The translations under genes were made by a program, and so were the position numbers. A stretch of 64,000 nt of DNA from Calcarisporiella thermophila CBS 279.70. Taxonomy: Eukaryota > Calcarisporiellomycota. This document shows, piece after piece, positions 46,286 through 59,056 of the stretch. The notes under the pieces are model-generated. The model saw nothing but the letters and a program-made list of their open reading frames with translations. It made no database searches and was not told the DNA's origin. Position 1 is the first letter of the stretch. Every line of letters starts with the position of its first letter. The DNA is taken from positions 273,036 to 337,035 of the forward strand of contig NW_027192208.1 in the NCBI RefSeq assembly GCF_041956535.1. The letters are read 5' to 3'.

Positions 46286-47537
46286 ATGTCAAGATCGTTG
46301 CATCGCTACTCAAGCCTCCCGTCGGCCATCCGGTCCCAAACATCGCCAAAAATTCACCGTCTACAGCCTTCCTTTAATGCCCGTCTACTCTCTTCTGCAC
46401 CACCAGCGCCAGAGGAACCAGCAAAGCCAAAACCTCCCCCCCGTTTTGGTGTCCCTATAAAGCCAAGCGTTGACGAACGGTCAGTATTTGAACGTGTTCG
46501 AAGTCGAATTACAGAGCCATATACACGCGAGAAGAACCTAGAAACACGGGAATATTTGTGAGTCTTTATTTGAAATAGACGATTTGAGGTTTACTAATGC
46601 AGCATACCATCTCCCAGAATGAAAAAACTCGATGAATCCTATTTTAAGGATATAACAGGTGAATCTCGACTTTCCCATGATTTGGCAGGTCGACCCATAT
46701 GCGAACTATTTTAAATGTCATTCGATATTATAGAACTTCGCAAACATGGAGGCAAGATGTGGGAAGCTCAGACGAAACTTATCCGCGCCGAGGTAATTAT
46801 ATTAGCAAAGCGAATCCTTCACATGTTCTAACAAGATGTCAAAACGCCTTTTAGAAAGCACTCTATATGCCGAACATCAAAGGAACCTCTCTCGATAAGC
46901 GACAGACGAACTTGGTTGATTTAATAAGCGGAAAAACGTCACTGGTTGCGTTTAGCTTCGTCCAGCATGGAAGCGTAAGATTTCAAAATAAGTCTATAGA
47001 AAAGCCGCTGCTGTAGCTATTAATGCATATCATTTCGCTTCATTTAGGATCAACTCAAATCATTTATCGAACCATTTGTAAAGGAGTTCAGGGGGAAACA
47101 GAACATCGAGCTGGTCGAGGTAGCCGCTGCATCATTTCAGCTATAAGAAGAGCAGACATTCTAATCCCTCTAACGCATCTTTAGCTAAATATACAGGAGA
47201 ATCCCCTTAAATCGATGCTTGTACGGCTATTAATCCCAAACATTAGACATAACATCCCCACAGATAGACATGTAAATGCCACACTGGACTTCTACTCACG
47301 TGAGAGAGTGTTAAATTTTTATTTTGCTAGTCCAATTATATCATACACTACGGGAATATCGAACGATTACGCGATGCTCTTGGAATGACCAACACTCTCC
47401 TTGGGTACGTGTTTCTCGTTGACAACGAGTGCAGGATTCGATGGGCGGCGCACGGAATTGCGACGGAGCAGGAGTTGCAGAGTATGCGACTGATGACCCG
47501 TGCCCTCCATGATCGCAATACAAAAAAAGGCACATAA
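46286..47537 (+). CDS. ATP10: ATP synthase assembly factor Atp10
   Basis: A mitochondrial inner-membrane chaperone for the Fo sector (Atp6). Exons 46286-46557, 46618-46658, 46734-46792, 46855-46974, 47048-47119, 47185-47271 and 47331-47537 give 285 residues. The first exon encodes a mitochondrial presequence (MSRSLHRYSSLPSAIRSQ) and a Pro-rich spacer. The conserved core is thioredoxin-like: LVAFSFVQHGSDQLKSFIEP, NPLKSMLVRLLIPNIRHNIP, then YIIHYGNIERLRDALGMTN and GYVFLVDNECRIRWAAHG at the C-terminus. Introns are 59-75 nt. Divergent from CYM1, another mitochondrial gene, which suggests coordinate control from the shared promoter (inference). Confidence 0.93.
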
Positions 47538-47783
47538 AAGGAGAGAAGGCGCAGCAATTTCTTTTTTTCGTGTTCCAATCTTTTTCTCTTGTGTTCTCAT
47601 ATTGCCCTCATCTTCGAATTGGAATTCGAGGAATAATAAAGGGGAGAATTACCTTTGCTTTATGATTACTCAAACCGCCATTGCTATTCCAAACTCTATC
47701 GCCACTTTTGGTATTGCTCTCGAATCATCGGCCTTTCCCTGAATCGCTTTAATTAATACGTGCCAGGAAATTCTACCGCGAAG

Positions 47784-50700
47784 ATGAGCTCGGCTTTTGG
47801 CGACATCCGGTACAGAAAGACAGGGTACTCGCTTGTTGATCCTGTCTCGGATCCCATTCAGCATGAGGACGACAGCATCAAGGAGAAGCGGCGGTCTACC
47901 CCCAGCGGGTTTCTGGGGTTGAATGGAGCAAGTACAGAACGCAGCGAGAGCAAATATGGCAAGATGCGCGTATCAGAAAAGACGACCCACGCCCAACAAT
48001 GGAAGATTATAGCCGGAATTCTGGTCATTGCGCTCTTTGTGAGACTCTATTGGATCAGTCACCCAGAATCGGTCGTGTAAATTTTTTTGTCGGATTAGTG
48101 CATAGGAATCGGTGTATGTAATGATATTCTTTCTACAATCCTAGCTTCGATGAAGTGCATTTTGGCGGGTTTGCGTCAAAGTATATCAAGGCAAGATTCT
48201 TCATGGATGTTCATCCGCCGGTGAGTTATATGCCTGCCTCCTTTTTTTTTTGCTCGTCGCAGGCCCTGAACTCCTCACTTACCTCTGTTGAATTAGCTCG
48301 CGAAGCTACTCATTGCGGCTGTAGCCAAAATTGCCGGTTTTGATGGAAACTTTGACTTTAAGGAGATTGGACTGTAATTATAATCCTATACAATACTTCT
48401 AATGACCCGTGTAACAAATCGCTTTATTAGGGATTATCTGGAGCCCAAGGTGCCCTATGTTGCGATCCGCCTATTACCGGCAGTGATGGGCGTTGCCTTA
48501 GTACCAATCGCATATCTGACCATAAAATATTCGGGCCATTCCACCGCCGCTGCGATGCTCGCCGCATTGTTGGTCACCTTTGGTAAGGATTTATCAGTAT
48601 ATCGTCGCTGCACAACCGCGTTTATGCTAATGAATCATTTCATAAAAAGAAAATGCACTCACTACCCAGAGCAGGCTCATTCTTTTGGATTCCCCATTAA
48701 TATTCTTTACCGGCGCAACCATACTAATGTGGGTGAATTGGTTTAACCAGCATCATCGGTGAGCCACGTTTGAATTTTATTCCCAAATCGAACTCTTATT
48801 AATCTATTCCTTGCTCTAGGCCATTTACGAAGTTATGGTGGTTCTGGCTTGCGATGACTGGCGTTGGGCTAGGGCTGACCGCCAGGTAGACCTTCTAAAG
48901 ATCTGTTTTTTTCTCCTCCACCCCTTAATCATTCATCTGTTTTAGTTGTAAATGGGTTGGGCTGTTCACCATCGCCACTATCGGTGTTTCAACCATTAAA
49001 AATCTCTGGGAACTGTGGGGTGATCTGAAAATTGAAATGGTATGGTGACAGATTCTCTGCCCTTCTTTATTGCCGGATATACCCCTAACGCTCTTTACTT
49101 TTTAGCCCGTTTTTATTAAACATTTTATCGCACGGGCCATATGTCTAATCATTATCCCTATTATCGTATACATGTTAATGTTCGCCATTCATTTCCATGT
49201 GCTACCGAACAGCGGCGACGGAGATGGCTTTATGAGCTCCGAGTTCCAGCAAACACTCGCGGGACATCATTTGGAGCCCCAGCCTATTGGTAATTTGCCT
49301 ATACCGGAGGAACACGTCCCTAGACCCCACTCATCTTTGAATTCTGCATAGACATTGCCTACGGATCCAAATTGAACATCCGGCATCTTAATACGCACGG
49401 AGGCTATTTGCACTCCCACTCGCACAACTACCCAGGGGGCAGCAAACGTAGCTATACAAGTCCATTTTCCAATATAAAAACCCTGACTCACTCCCCCTCT
49501 TTTCTTGACAGAGCAACAAATCACTCTTTACCCACATAAAGACGAAAATAATATCTGGGTCATTCATCCCCAAACCACCCCTGCCAAACCGTATAATGAG
49601 AGCGACCTGCAATGGGTGAAGAACGGAGACATCGTTAGGCTCGAGCACATTATGACGAACAAGCGCCTGCATAGCCATGACGTGCGACCCCCCATCACAG
49701 ACGTGGACTACCAAAACGAAGTCAGGTAAGTGACTGAGCGCTAGGGCTCCTTGTGGATTGGGAGACTTACATGACTGACCCTCCTCTCCATAGTGGTTAT
49801 GGCTTTCCAAATTTTGACGGCGACTCGAACGACTTTTGGCGCCTGGAGATCACGGAGCACGACTCTTCGGATCCCACTGCAAAAGATCGGTTGCGCACGA
49901 TCAACAGCAAATTCCGCCTCGTGCACGTGAACCAGGGATGCCACCTCTTCTCGCACCCTGTGAAGCTGCCCGACTGGGGCTTTGAGCAGCAAGAGGTGAC
50001 GTGCATCAAGAGCGGCAAATATGCCAACACGGTCTGGTTTGTTGAGTCGAACGAGCACCCGCTGCGTAAGTCTTCTCTTTCGATCATGCTTGACTCGCAA
50101 TGGATCTAACGTCTCCCCCCCCCCCCCCAGTCCCCCCCCGACTGCTCCCAAGGTCAACTATCGGAAGCCCGGATTCTTCAAGAAATTCATCGAGCTCAAC
50201 AAGGTGATGTGGAACACAAACAAAGGGCTCACAGATTCGCATCCCTATGACTCGCGTCCTCCCTCGTGGCCTGTTCTGCGCCGAGGCATCAGCTTCTGGG
50301 GCAAAAATCAACAGCAGGTTTACCTGCTGGGCAACCCGTTCGTTTGGTGGTGCTCCACGGTGGCCGTCCTTGCCTACTCCATGATCAAGGGGGTCCTGAC
50401 TCTTGTTGAGAAACGAGGGTACAAAAACAACTTCGGCGGTATGACATCGCGTGGATCCGCGCTTTTTGCTCTCCTGCGATCTTTGACGCAGTTAACCTGC
50501 AATTTTATTGTTTAGGCCTGCGCGAATTCTACGACTCCAACGCCGGCTTCTGGTTCGTGGCTTGGTCCCTCCACTACTTCCCCTTCTATCTCATGGCGCG
50601 CCAGCTGTTTCTACATCATTATCTGCCCGCGCTGTACTTCGCCATCTTGCTCTTTTGCGTCGGGTTTGATTTGGCAGTACGTCGCCTCAGCCCGCGCCAG

Positions 50701-51024
50701 CGCCTCGGCGTCACCCTCGCGATTGTCCTGATAGCCGTGCTGGTGTTCCGCCTGTTCTCGCCCATCACCTACGGGCTCTCCTGGACAAGAGCCCAGTGCG
50801 AGCGCACCAAATGGATGAGCACATGGGACTACGACTGCAACAACCTCCCCGAGACGCTTCCGGTAGGGGCGCCAGAAACCACTGCCCCCACCGCGCCCGA
50901 AGTTTCTCCGGCCGGGGATGAGAAAAAGGATGCAGAGGCGGGCGCTAGTCCCGAGGTGAACGCGAAAGCTGGGGACCAGTTCGAAGTGGAGCAAGCTGAG
51001 GCGGACATGGAAGACGTGGATTAA
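47784..51024 (+). CDS. PMT4: Protein O-mannosyltransferase, Pmt4 type
   Basis: ER enzyme that transfers mannose from dolichyl-phosphate mannose to Ser/Thr of secretory proteins. Pmt4 usually forms homodimers and prefers membrane proteins. The first exon (47784-48076) encodes a cytosolic N-terminus and the first membrane helix. The catalytic loop follows in FDEVHFGGFASKYIKARFFM and DVHPPLAKLLIAAVAKIAGF, with the acidic Asp-Glu pair typical of GT39; this wording is Pmt4-like rather than Pmt1/2-like. A MIR-domain block lies between (GGYLHSHSHNYPGGS, WVKNGDIVRLEHIMTNKRLH, CHLFSHPVKLPDWG). Five or more membrane helices follow to a C-terminal tail rich in Ala, Pro and acidic residues. At 50115-50139 the exon join lies between 14-C and 8-C runs and is one base out of frame, probably a run-length error. 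Confidence 0.9.
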
Positions 51025-51462
51025 GGGGGGATAAAATACAGTAATACCTCTTCGTTCTTAGCACGATAAGAGGCGGGGAAATGTGCTTTACCAACCAAAA
51101 TCTTGCCGTAGTGTCGCGTATTCCTTGTGTTTTATTATTTCCTTTCTTTTCTCTCGGTTTTTTTTTTTCGTGTGTCTTTTCTTTCCTTTTCGTCTTTGAT
51201 AATCCTCAAGGTTAAAATGGTTTTATGGGAGGAGCTTTTTTTTTCTCCTTTTATATACATTTTTTTTTAAAAAATATATCTTGCTTCCTAGTGTAAATGT
51301 TATATAATAGATTAACGGAGTGAATAGAAGAGCGAGGTTCACGGAAGAAGAGCATCGTGATGAAGGCTCAGCCCAAGGAGCGAGGCATGCACACAAAAGA
51401 CTATGTTTCTTATTTATTGCATAGGTTGATATTCTATTATAGCGATGGGGTTATATTACAAA
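51025..51462. other. PMT4 downstream region
   Basis: T-rich sequence after the PMT4 stop with pyrimidine and A/T runs, up to the assembly gap. No gene was recognised. Confidence 0.6.
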
Positions 51463-51772
51463 NNNNNNNNNNNNNNNNNNNNNNNNNNNNNNNNNNNNNN
51501 NNNNNNNNNNNNNNNNNNNNNNNNNNNNNNNNNNNNNNNNNNNNNNNNNNNNNNNNNNNNNNNNNNNNNNNNNNNNNNNNNNNNNNNNNNNNNNNNNNNN
51601 NNNNNNNNNNNNNNNNNNNNNNNNNNNNNNNNNNNNNNNNNNNNNNNNNNNNNNNNNNNNNNNNNNNNNNNNNNNNNNNNNNNNNNNNNNNNNNNNNNNN
51701 NNNNNNNNNNNNNNNNNNNNNNNNNNNNNNNNNNNNNNNNNNNNNNNNNNNNNNNNNNNNNNNNNNNNNNNN
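51463..51772. other. Assembly gap (310 N)
   Basis: A run of undetermined bases flanked on both sides by AT-rich low-complexity sequence (TATATATA and poly-A tracts), which probably broke the assembly. The true size is unknown. Any open frame across it is meaningless. Confidence 1.
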
Positions 51773-51916
51773 AGTATGAAGGGTTAAAAATAACAATCTA
51801 CAAAAAAAAGTAAAAAAAAAAAATAAAACCCATATACCCGTTCTATGAAATTATATATATATATAAAAAAAAAATAAAATCTAATATATATTATAATATG
51901 ATAATAAACTCAATAT

Positions 51917-53457
51917 CTAGGACCAAATTGCGGCGTATGAGCCACATACTCCTTGGTAGAGCGGCCCTCCTGTGGTGAGGAGCCGCATCCCACTCTCGTC
52001 GTACGTCATCGAATGGACTACGTTGCAGGCATAATTGGCCAAATGATGCTGCAGCTGATTGTCATTCCAACACTAAACCGAGATCAGTCATAACTCATGC
52101 AGGAAAAAAAGGGATAAGAAACTCACCAGCCAGCCATGGCCTGTCTCGAACCACTCCTTGGTCTGCTGTGGGCAGTCACCGCGAATGCTGGACCCGGCCA
52201 AGTCGACGTAGGCCCGAGCCCTCAAGTCGTAGAAGGAGATGCGGCCGAGGCCACCTGCTACGGCCACAACGTGCTCGCTGAATGCCAAACTTCGCACGCC
52301 CCACTCCTCGTCAAGAGAGGGGGCGGTGTGCACCTCCGAGCGCATGCGAGAGTCAACGAAGGCAACCTGCGCCTGCGAGCCGACCGCAAACAGGCGCTGG
52401 GAGGGATCGGCGGCGGTGGCAACAAGCTCGCGGGCATCGCTCAGCGCCACGAAGGAGGCGAGATCGCCGCGGCGAGCATCCCAGAATTTAAGGAGGCCGC
52501 GAGTCGAGAGTGCGGCCACCTGGTCGGCTGCGCCGCTATACAGCACGGATCGCACCTTTCCGTTTGTCTCGTGGCGCGTGAGGATGGAGGTATAGGTGTC
52601 GACCTCGGCATCGAGAATGGGGAGCTGGAGGGTGTGCTGCGACAGCTGGGAGAGAGACCAGAAGCGCAGGCTGCCGTCGCGGGAGCCCGTCGCAAATGAC
52701 TCGTCGGAGAGCCAGGCCGCGGTGAAGATCATGTCGGCATGGCCCTACAATCACAGAGCGGGGTTAGGCAGTCGGTTCCACGGCCCGAGGCCGATGCTGG
52801 CGGGATTGGCGGATACTTACGTCGAAGATGGCCACGGGTTTGAACGAGGGCAGCTCGTACACGGTCAATCGGAACGGCTTTCCGCCGGCAATGAGCAGCC
52901 TTGTGCCGGATGGATTGATGGCCAAGGACCGGATGCCAAAGTCGAGAGGCGCAGGCAGCTCGCGGGTGGCCGTGCCGGTGATCTCACCAATGGTCGGGAT
53001 CTGCACCCGGCGGCCGGAATTGATATCATAGTGCAGCAGCTAGGCCAACAAAAGAGGAGTTAAGCTTTATGAAATCCAACCCCCCCGCATGGCGCACATA
53101 AGGCAATCTGCTTACCGTGTTGCACTTGCTGCCCAGGACGACCTCGTGGTCCGACAGCCAGACGCCGGAGAATATCTTGTCCATGTCCGACAGCTCCAGC
53201 TCGTGCTCGCGCAGCAGCGCAGGCATGCGCGAGGCGGTTCTTGACAGGAACTGCTTGTGGGGGAAGGCGGGCGCGCGCATGGTTGGGGCCGTGAGCTCGC
53301 GATCCCGCAGCGCTCGCACGCTGCTAGTGTGGTGGCCACCGGCGTAGCCGGGGGAGGAGAAGGCGCCGTATCTCCAGGACTTGGGGACATGGGAGAAGGA
53401 GGGGCGCTTGATTGGCGGGAGCAGGGGCATTTCAGTGGAGGAGGCGATGATGTTCAT
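51917..53457 (-). CDS. DCAF12-like WD40 protein
   Basis: Exons 53457-53116, 53039-52821, 52744-52127 and 52072-51917 give 444 residues. A basic N-terminal extension is followed by LLREHELELSDMDKIFSGVW and GSKCNT, close to the DCAF12 pattern in which a helical lead-in precedes the WD40 propeller. Later blades show FGIRSLAINPSGTRLLIAGG, GHADMIFTAAWLSDESFATG, SRDGSLRFWSL, LKFWDAR and a C-terminal blade ending CGSYAAIWS. DCAF12 is a substrate receptor of the CUL4-DDB1 ubiquitin ligase in animals; here the ligase role is inferred from family only. The coding sequence is markedly GC-rich compared with upstream genes. It is tandem with the NuSAP-like gene on the same strand. Confidence 0.82.
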
Positions 53458-53936
53458 GGTGAGTGGCTAATCCCGTGAATGCACAAGCGGGGGCGTTGGA
53501 ATGCAGGCTGGGGGGGGGAGCGGCGAAGGGCGCGGCAGGGAAAGGCGGGCGAAATGGGGGCGGGGGGAGGGCAAGAGGCGAGGAAAGGAGGGGCTGTGAG
53601 CGGTTGATGAGAAAAATGAGCAGGTGAGGGGCACGAGACCAGCAAAGAAGGGCAGGGAGAAATTTTAAAGACGGAGAGGGACAAAATGAAAATAAAAGGG
53701 GAAATCCCTTGATCCGATGGGTCAGGTTTCGCAAATTTTTGTGTTTCCTGGGCCTGTGTTTGGCTCCAGTCTGGCTCTTATTGTTTGTTCTGTTCTAAGT
53801 GCGGACGGCGGGCGGATCAGGATTAGTACTCATAGATACAATTCAACAACGTACAAGAAATGACTAAGGCTAGATAACAGGATTATGACCATAGGTTTAA
53901 GAAACACGAAACACAGCACACACAGCGAGCAAAGCT
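53458..53936. other. GC-rich promoter region of the DCAF12-like gene
   Basis: 479 bp between the DCAF12-like start and the stop of the NuSAP-like gene. The half next to DCAF12 is purine-rich on the plus strand with G runs (for example near 53511-53518). Overlapping frames here are low-complexity and unsupported. Confidence 0.55.
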
Positions 53937-56509
53937 TCACGGCTTGCTCTTGATCCCGCCCCCCATCCTCGCCGTCGCCGCGCCCGGCTTGCCGCCCGGA
54001 TTGGCCGATCCTGTCATGGGATTGACATGCGCATCATCAGCACCCCATGGGCCGCTCTCAATTTGGAACACATCCAGCATCACTCACCGTCCTTTGCGGG
54101 TCTTTTGCCCTCGGCCGCGCCATTTCGCTCATGCAGAGGCTTCATCGGCGCCAATGGCTTCACTTTACCTATTCGACATCCGGGGTTAATTCAGCCCATC
54201 GGGCGACCTTTCTAATGCCTCTAGCTCACCGGTATAGGGGACATATCCAAGCTGCCGTTTCAGGCTCGCTTGCAGATCAAACTTGGGCCGCGGCGGTGCA
54301 GCGGTGGCAGGCTTTGTACTCTGATGGCGAGCGTGCTGAGGAGGCTCCGAGCTCTTGTTGCCTGCCGGTTTGCTAAGCCGGTCCCAAATATTCTGGCGCT
54401 TTGTCTTGTGCGGAGATCGTGAAATGGTACTTCTATGGGGGATAAGAAGATAAATTTATCGGGGGGTGAGCTGGTGCCGTCTAGGCAAGTTAGGCTATCT
54501 AGGACACTTGCTTCTTCTTGAGAGATGCTAGGCGGCTGGCGGTGTGTGTTTTGTTTTCCTTGGATGATTCGTTGCGGTAGATGGGTTTATACGGCTGGCT
54601 TCCCGCCGAAGTGGACGGCTTCGATTGAACAGGCCGCGTATTAGAATAGGCGGGGCAATCCTTTCGAGAGCGGAGAAGCAGCCCTTACCTTCGATCCGGC
54701 CTCTCCCGGCGGCTCCACTCCGAGCTTTCTCTTCTTAAACGGCGTCTTGGCCGATAGACGCGCGTGCTTACCGGCGTCCTCATCTCGATCCTCCTCGTCC
54801 TCGTCCGGGCGGCATCGCCGTTTTGCAGCGTAATGGGTCACGATCGAGTCAAGTCTATTGTGCTATGGTTACGGCACGAGCTTAAAACAGGGACTCAAGG
54901 TAGGTCTAACTCACTTGTTGAATTCTTTTTCGTGGATGCCATCGAACCTTAGTTTGAGGGTTCTGGGAGTGAACGGCGTCCTGCAGCACAAAAAGATTGG
55001 GTGAGCAAGTGCCAAGATGGCCGTCATGACAGATATATTTACGTGGAGCCCTGGTTCCCAAACACTTTGGCCATGATCTGTTTGCGTTCTGGAGTGGGGA
55101 GATTCTCTACAACGTGGAAGCCGGCCATGGTCAATGGCGGCGGCACAATTATCAGCAAACGATAAGGGTGGGGAAGCAGTCAACTAAAACAGGGACACCA
55201 CATACTTGTTTCCGTCACTCGCTGCTCCATTTCCGTCAAGATGGATTGAAGTTTCTCCGGTAACCCGGGGTGGACACACTCTGCCATCTTGAATGGGCTG
55301 CCAAAAGTGAATTTATGTGTGGTAGAGTCCTCTTTCGATCCAAAGACATACGGCTCGTTAGCTAAAATGCACATCCGTCAGCCCCCAGTCCCCATATATG
55401 AAATCCAATAAATAAAAGACTCTACTCTTTTGCTCCCCTTCCTTATCCACCGACGGTTGGATTGTCTGATCAGCCTCTGTTTTCGCGGATGGCTTCGTTC
55501 CCTTGGATGCAGCGTTCGCCCCTGTTTTCGCGGCTGCTTTCATCCCGGGCTCTCTCTTCGAGCTGGCCAACGGCTTTCCTAACTTGGCGGTCGTCGAGAT
55601 GGGCGGTTTTGGTTTGGCTTTGTCTGTCGTGGTGGTAGATTTCGGTGCTGGTTTGACGGCCGGTCTGGAAGATGGCAGAGGCTGCGTAGCCGGCTTGGTG
55701 GGCGCCTTGACGGTTGTCGATTTGACACCTTTTTCCTTGGACCCTGCACCTGCCGTCTTCGAAGGCTTTTGAGAAGTTTTACTCACGGTGCTCCCTTGTA
55801 TCACTGGCTCCGGCCTTGTGACTGTCGTCGTAGGCTGCTTCTCCTCGTCGGGTTTCTCACCATTCGTGTCAGCAGGCCCATCCTCTGCCAAGTTTCCATT
55901 CTCACCTGCATCTACGGCTTTCGATCCCAGCTCCGAGGCCGTTTCCTCCAAATGGGCCGTTGTTGAATCCTCAGCGGTTTCGGTGGAGGGCTGCACTTCT
56001 TCGCCTACTGGAAGTTCTTCTGGAGTACTCTGCGCCTCCTCGGGCTCCGAGTCCTGTTCTCCAATCATTTGTTCTCGGCTCTCTGCATTGTCTCCCTCCC
56101 TTCTCCTACTCTCTTCGGACTCGGCAGATATAGAGATATCCTTAGGGTCACTCACCGCCTCTCCCCTCTCACAGCTCTCCTCCGTTGTTGTCTCTGGTTC
56201 TTCAATGAATTCGCACTGAGGAACCTTGGGCGTATCCTCCAAGCTTTCGCTTTCATTACTATTGGTCTCGTCAATATCTTTGCCTTCAAAACACGATGTA
56301 TCCACTTGCAGTAATTTTTCAATTATTTCCGCATTCTACCACCAAATATCCAACCATGCTACATCAGAGAGGCTAGGGGAGAACTGACCCTTCCGCCAAA
56401 ATAGATACAATACCTTTAAATTAGCTTTCACTCCATACTTTTTTGCGAGCCGCTGCAGTTGCGGCCGTTTGAGCGTCTCAAGATGCGATCGTGTTAGGGT
56501 ATCATCCAT
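53937..56509 (-). CDS. NuSAP-like protein: SAP-type N-terminus and microtubule-binding-like C-terminus
   Basis: Ten exons (56509-56414, 56335-55426, 55361-55206, 55106-55043, 54980-54915, 54854-54689, 54618-54506, 54432-54230, 54168-54088, 54010-53937) stay in frame to 642 residues. The N-terminus (LETLKRPQLQRLAKKYGVKA ... NAEIIEKLL) is a SAP-like helix-extension-helix as in NuSAP. Residues 35-335 are low-complexity, first acidic then Lys/Pro/Thr-rich. Then come TPFTPRTLKLRFDG, a basic patch (KTPFKKRKLG) and FDLQASLKRQLGYVPY followed by TGKVKPLAP, which resembles the NuSAP C-terminal FDLKASL / GKLKPW block. NuSAP of animals bundles spindle microtubules. Intron 7 uses a weak GT donor. The reading of the last four exons rests on frame and motif only. 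Confidence 0.72.
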
Positions 56510-57022
56510 TGATGAACACGCGATGGTGGAAGGTCTGGTCGAGAGTTTGAAGATAGTTCAATTAGTATTAACGGGGGAAATGATTTAATTCATGGGACAG
56601 TGTCAAAAGAAAATCAAAAGAGCGCTCTCTGAAAGCTTTCATTTCTACCATCAGGACGCGTTTGAAATTTCAGTTGGAACGCGTGACGTAGCATTCCAGT
56701 TCGAATGTCTCTTAGCGTACCAAATAGGATGCTAGTAACCGGCTTGGATGAGTCCCATTTTTTCGTCTTGCTACCACCCCAATATGAGGGGTAAAGGAAG
56801 GATGGTGAAGGACCCTTTTAATGTGGACGATTTCTTCAGAGGAGGTCTCCTATATCTAGGTCCTGCGGCGGTTCATAATGAAAGGGGACATGGACAAATT
56901 GGGTCCGAACCTGCCCTCAACTTGCCCACCCGTCGACGAACAAAATTTTGAACCCTTTGGCCGAAATTAAGTTCCTCCTCTTACAGCTCTTTAGGCAGGA
57001 GGTCCTATTAGTTATCATCATC
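56510..57022. other. Divergent promoter region, NuSAP-like / uS11
   Basis: 513 bp between the NuSAP-like start (-) and the uS11 start codon (+), so it serves both genes. No additional coding frame is supported. The last 60 bp are a pyrimidine-rich leader typical of ribosomal protein genes. Confidence 0.6.
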
Positions 57023-57902
<880 letters not shown>

Positions 57903-58300
57903 GCAGCTTTCCCCGGATCTGCTCACTTTATTGTGCTCCTCATTTTCGTCCCTCTTTCTTTCCCTTTTGTTGCTTATATAATAAAACGACCCTCTTAACC
58001 ATGAGTTTTTTTAAAGTAATAAAAATGGTCTGTCTCCTTTCGTCCATGGTCCTCGCATTCCCAAGCTCTACTCACTCATCTCTAGCTCCTCAAACGACCT
58101 ATATTTTCTATTTTTGAGGGGAGGGTGTCTCGCCTTGTGGAGTCCATTTTCGGGAACTCCTCAAAATTGTTGAGGGCAGGATGAGAGGAGACTCTAATCC
58201 AAGCTTGCAGCTTGGAACACGAAGTTCCTCCTCTTTAAAATAGCCTTCAGGCATCCATCCATTGTCGTTAGGTCTTTTAGCATCCATCTAGTCGATTACC
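57903..58300. other. Spacer between uS11 and uL11 genes
   Basis: 398 bp containing the uS11 3' UTR (AATAAAA-like signal near 57979) and the uL11 promoter with a T-rich leader. Nothing else was recognised. Confidence 0.6.
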
Positions 58301-59056
58301 ATGGGTCCCAAGCTCGATCCCAATGAGGTACAGCCATCCTCTTTGTCTCCCACCCCCTCCCTCCTTGATGGCACCCTAAATGCCCCTATATCTCCTGACC
58401 AAGGAGGAGAAGCAGTCGCCTCCATCACTAATGCATCTCATCGCTAACTAGGTCAAAATCCTTTACCTCCGTACCACGGGTGGTGAAGTCGGTGCCTCCT
58501 CCTCCCTCGCCCCCAAAATCGGTCCCCTCGGTCTCTCCCCCAAGAAGGTGGGTGAAGACATTGCAAAGGCCACCGGCGACTGGAAAGGATTGCGTGTCAC
58601 CGTCAAGCTGACGATCCAGAATCGTCAGGCGGCCGTCAGTGTCGTGCCTAGCGCAAGCTCACTGGTCATCAAGGCTCTGAAGGAGCCACCGCGTGATCGC
58701 AAGAAGGAAAAGAACAGTACGTACGATGCCTCGTCCTGTGGCCCCACTCCCTTTTAACGGCTTTTTTCTCCTGTTTTTAGTCAAGCACACCGGAAACCTT
58801 TCCCTCGATGATGTGATTGACATTGCCCGTCAGATGCGATTCAAGTCATTGGCACGGGAGCTTAAGGGTACCGTAAAGGAAATTCTCGGAACATGCTTCA
58901 GCGTTGGATGCACTGTCAACGGTAGGCATTCTCTATTAGCCCCGGACATTCACCTGGGTCTTGCTTAACTCTTCTACCTCCATCATTTTAGGACTAAGCC
59001 CGAAAGATATCAGCGATCAGATCGAGGATGGCGAGATCGAGATCCCCGACGAATAA
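58301..59056 (+). CDS. RPL12: 60S ribosomal protein uL11 (RPL12)
   Basis: Protein of the GTPase-associated stalk base that binds 25S/28S rRNA. Exons 58301-58327, 58452-58716, 58781-58921 and 58992-59056 give 165 residues, the standard eukaryotic length. Motifs: [88 protein letters not shown] and the acidic end EIEIPDE. The first intron is 124 nt, longer than most in the window, and follows the ninth codon. Confidence 0.97.
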
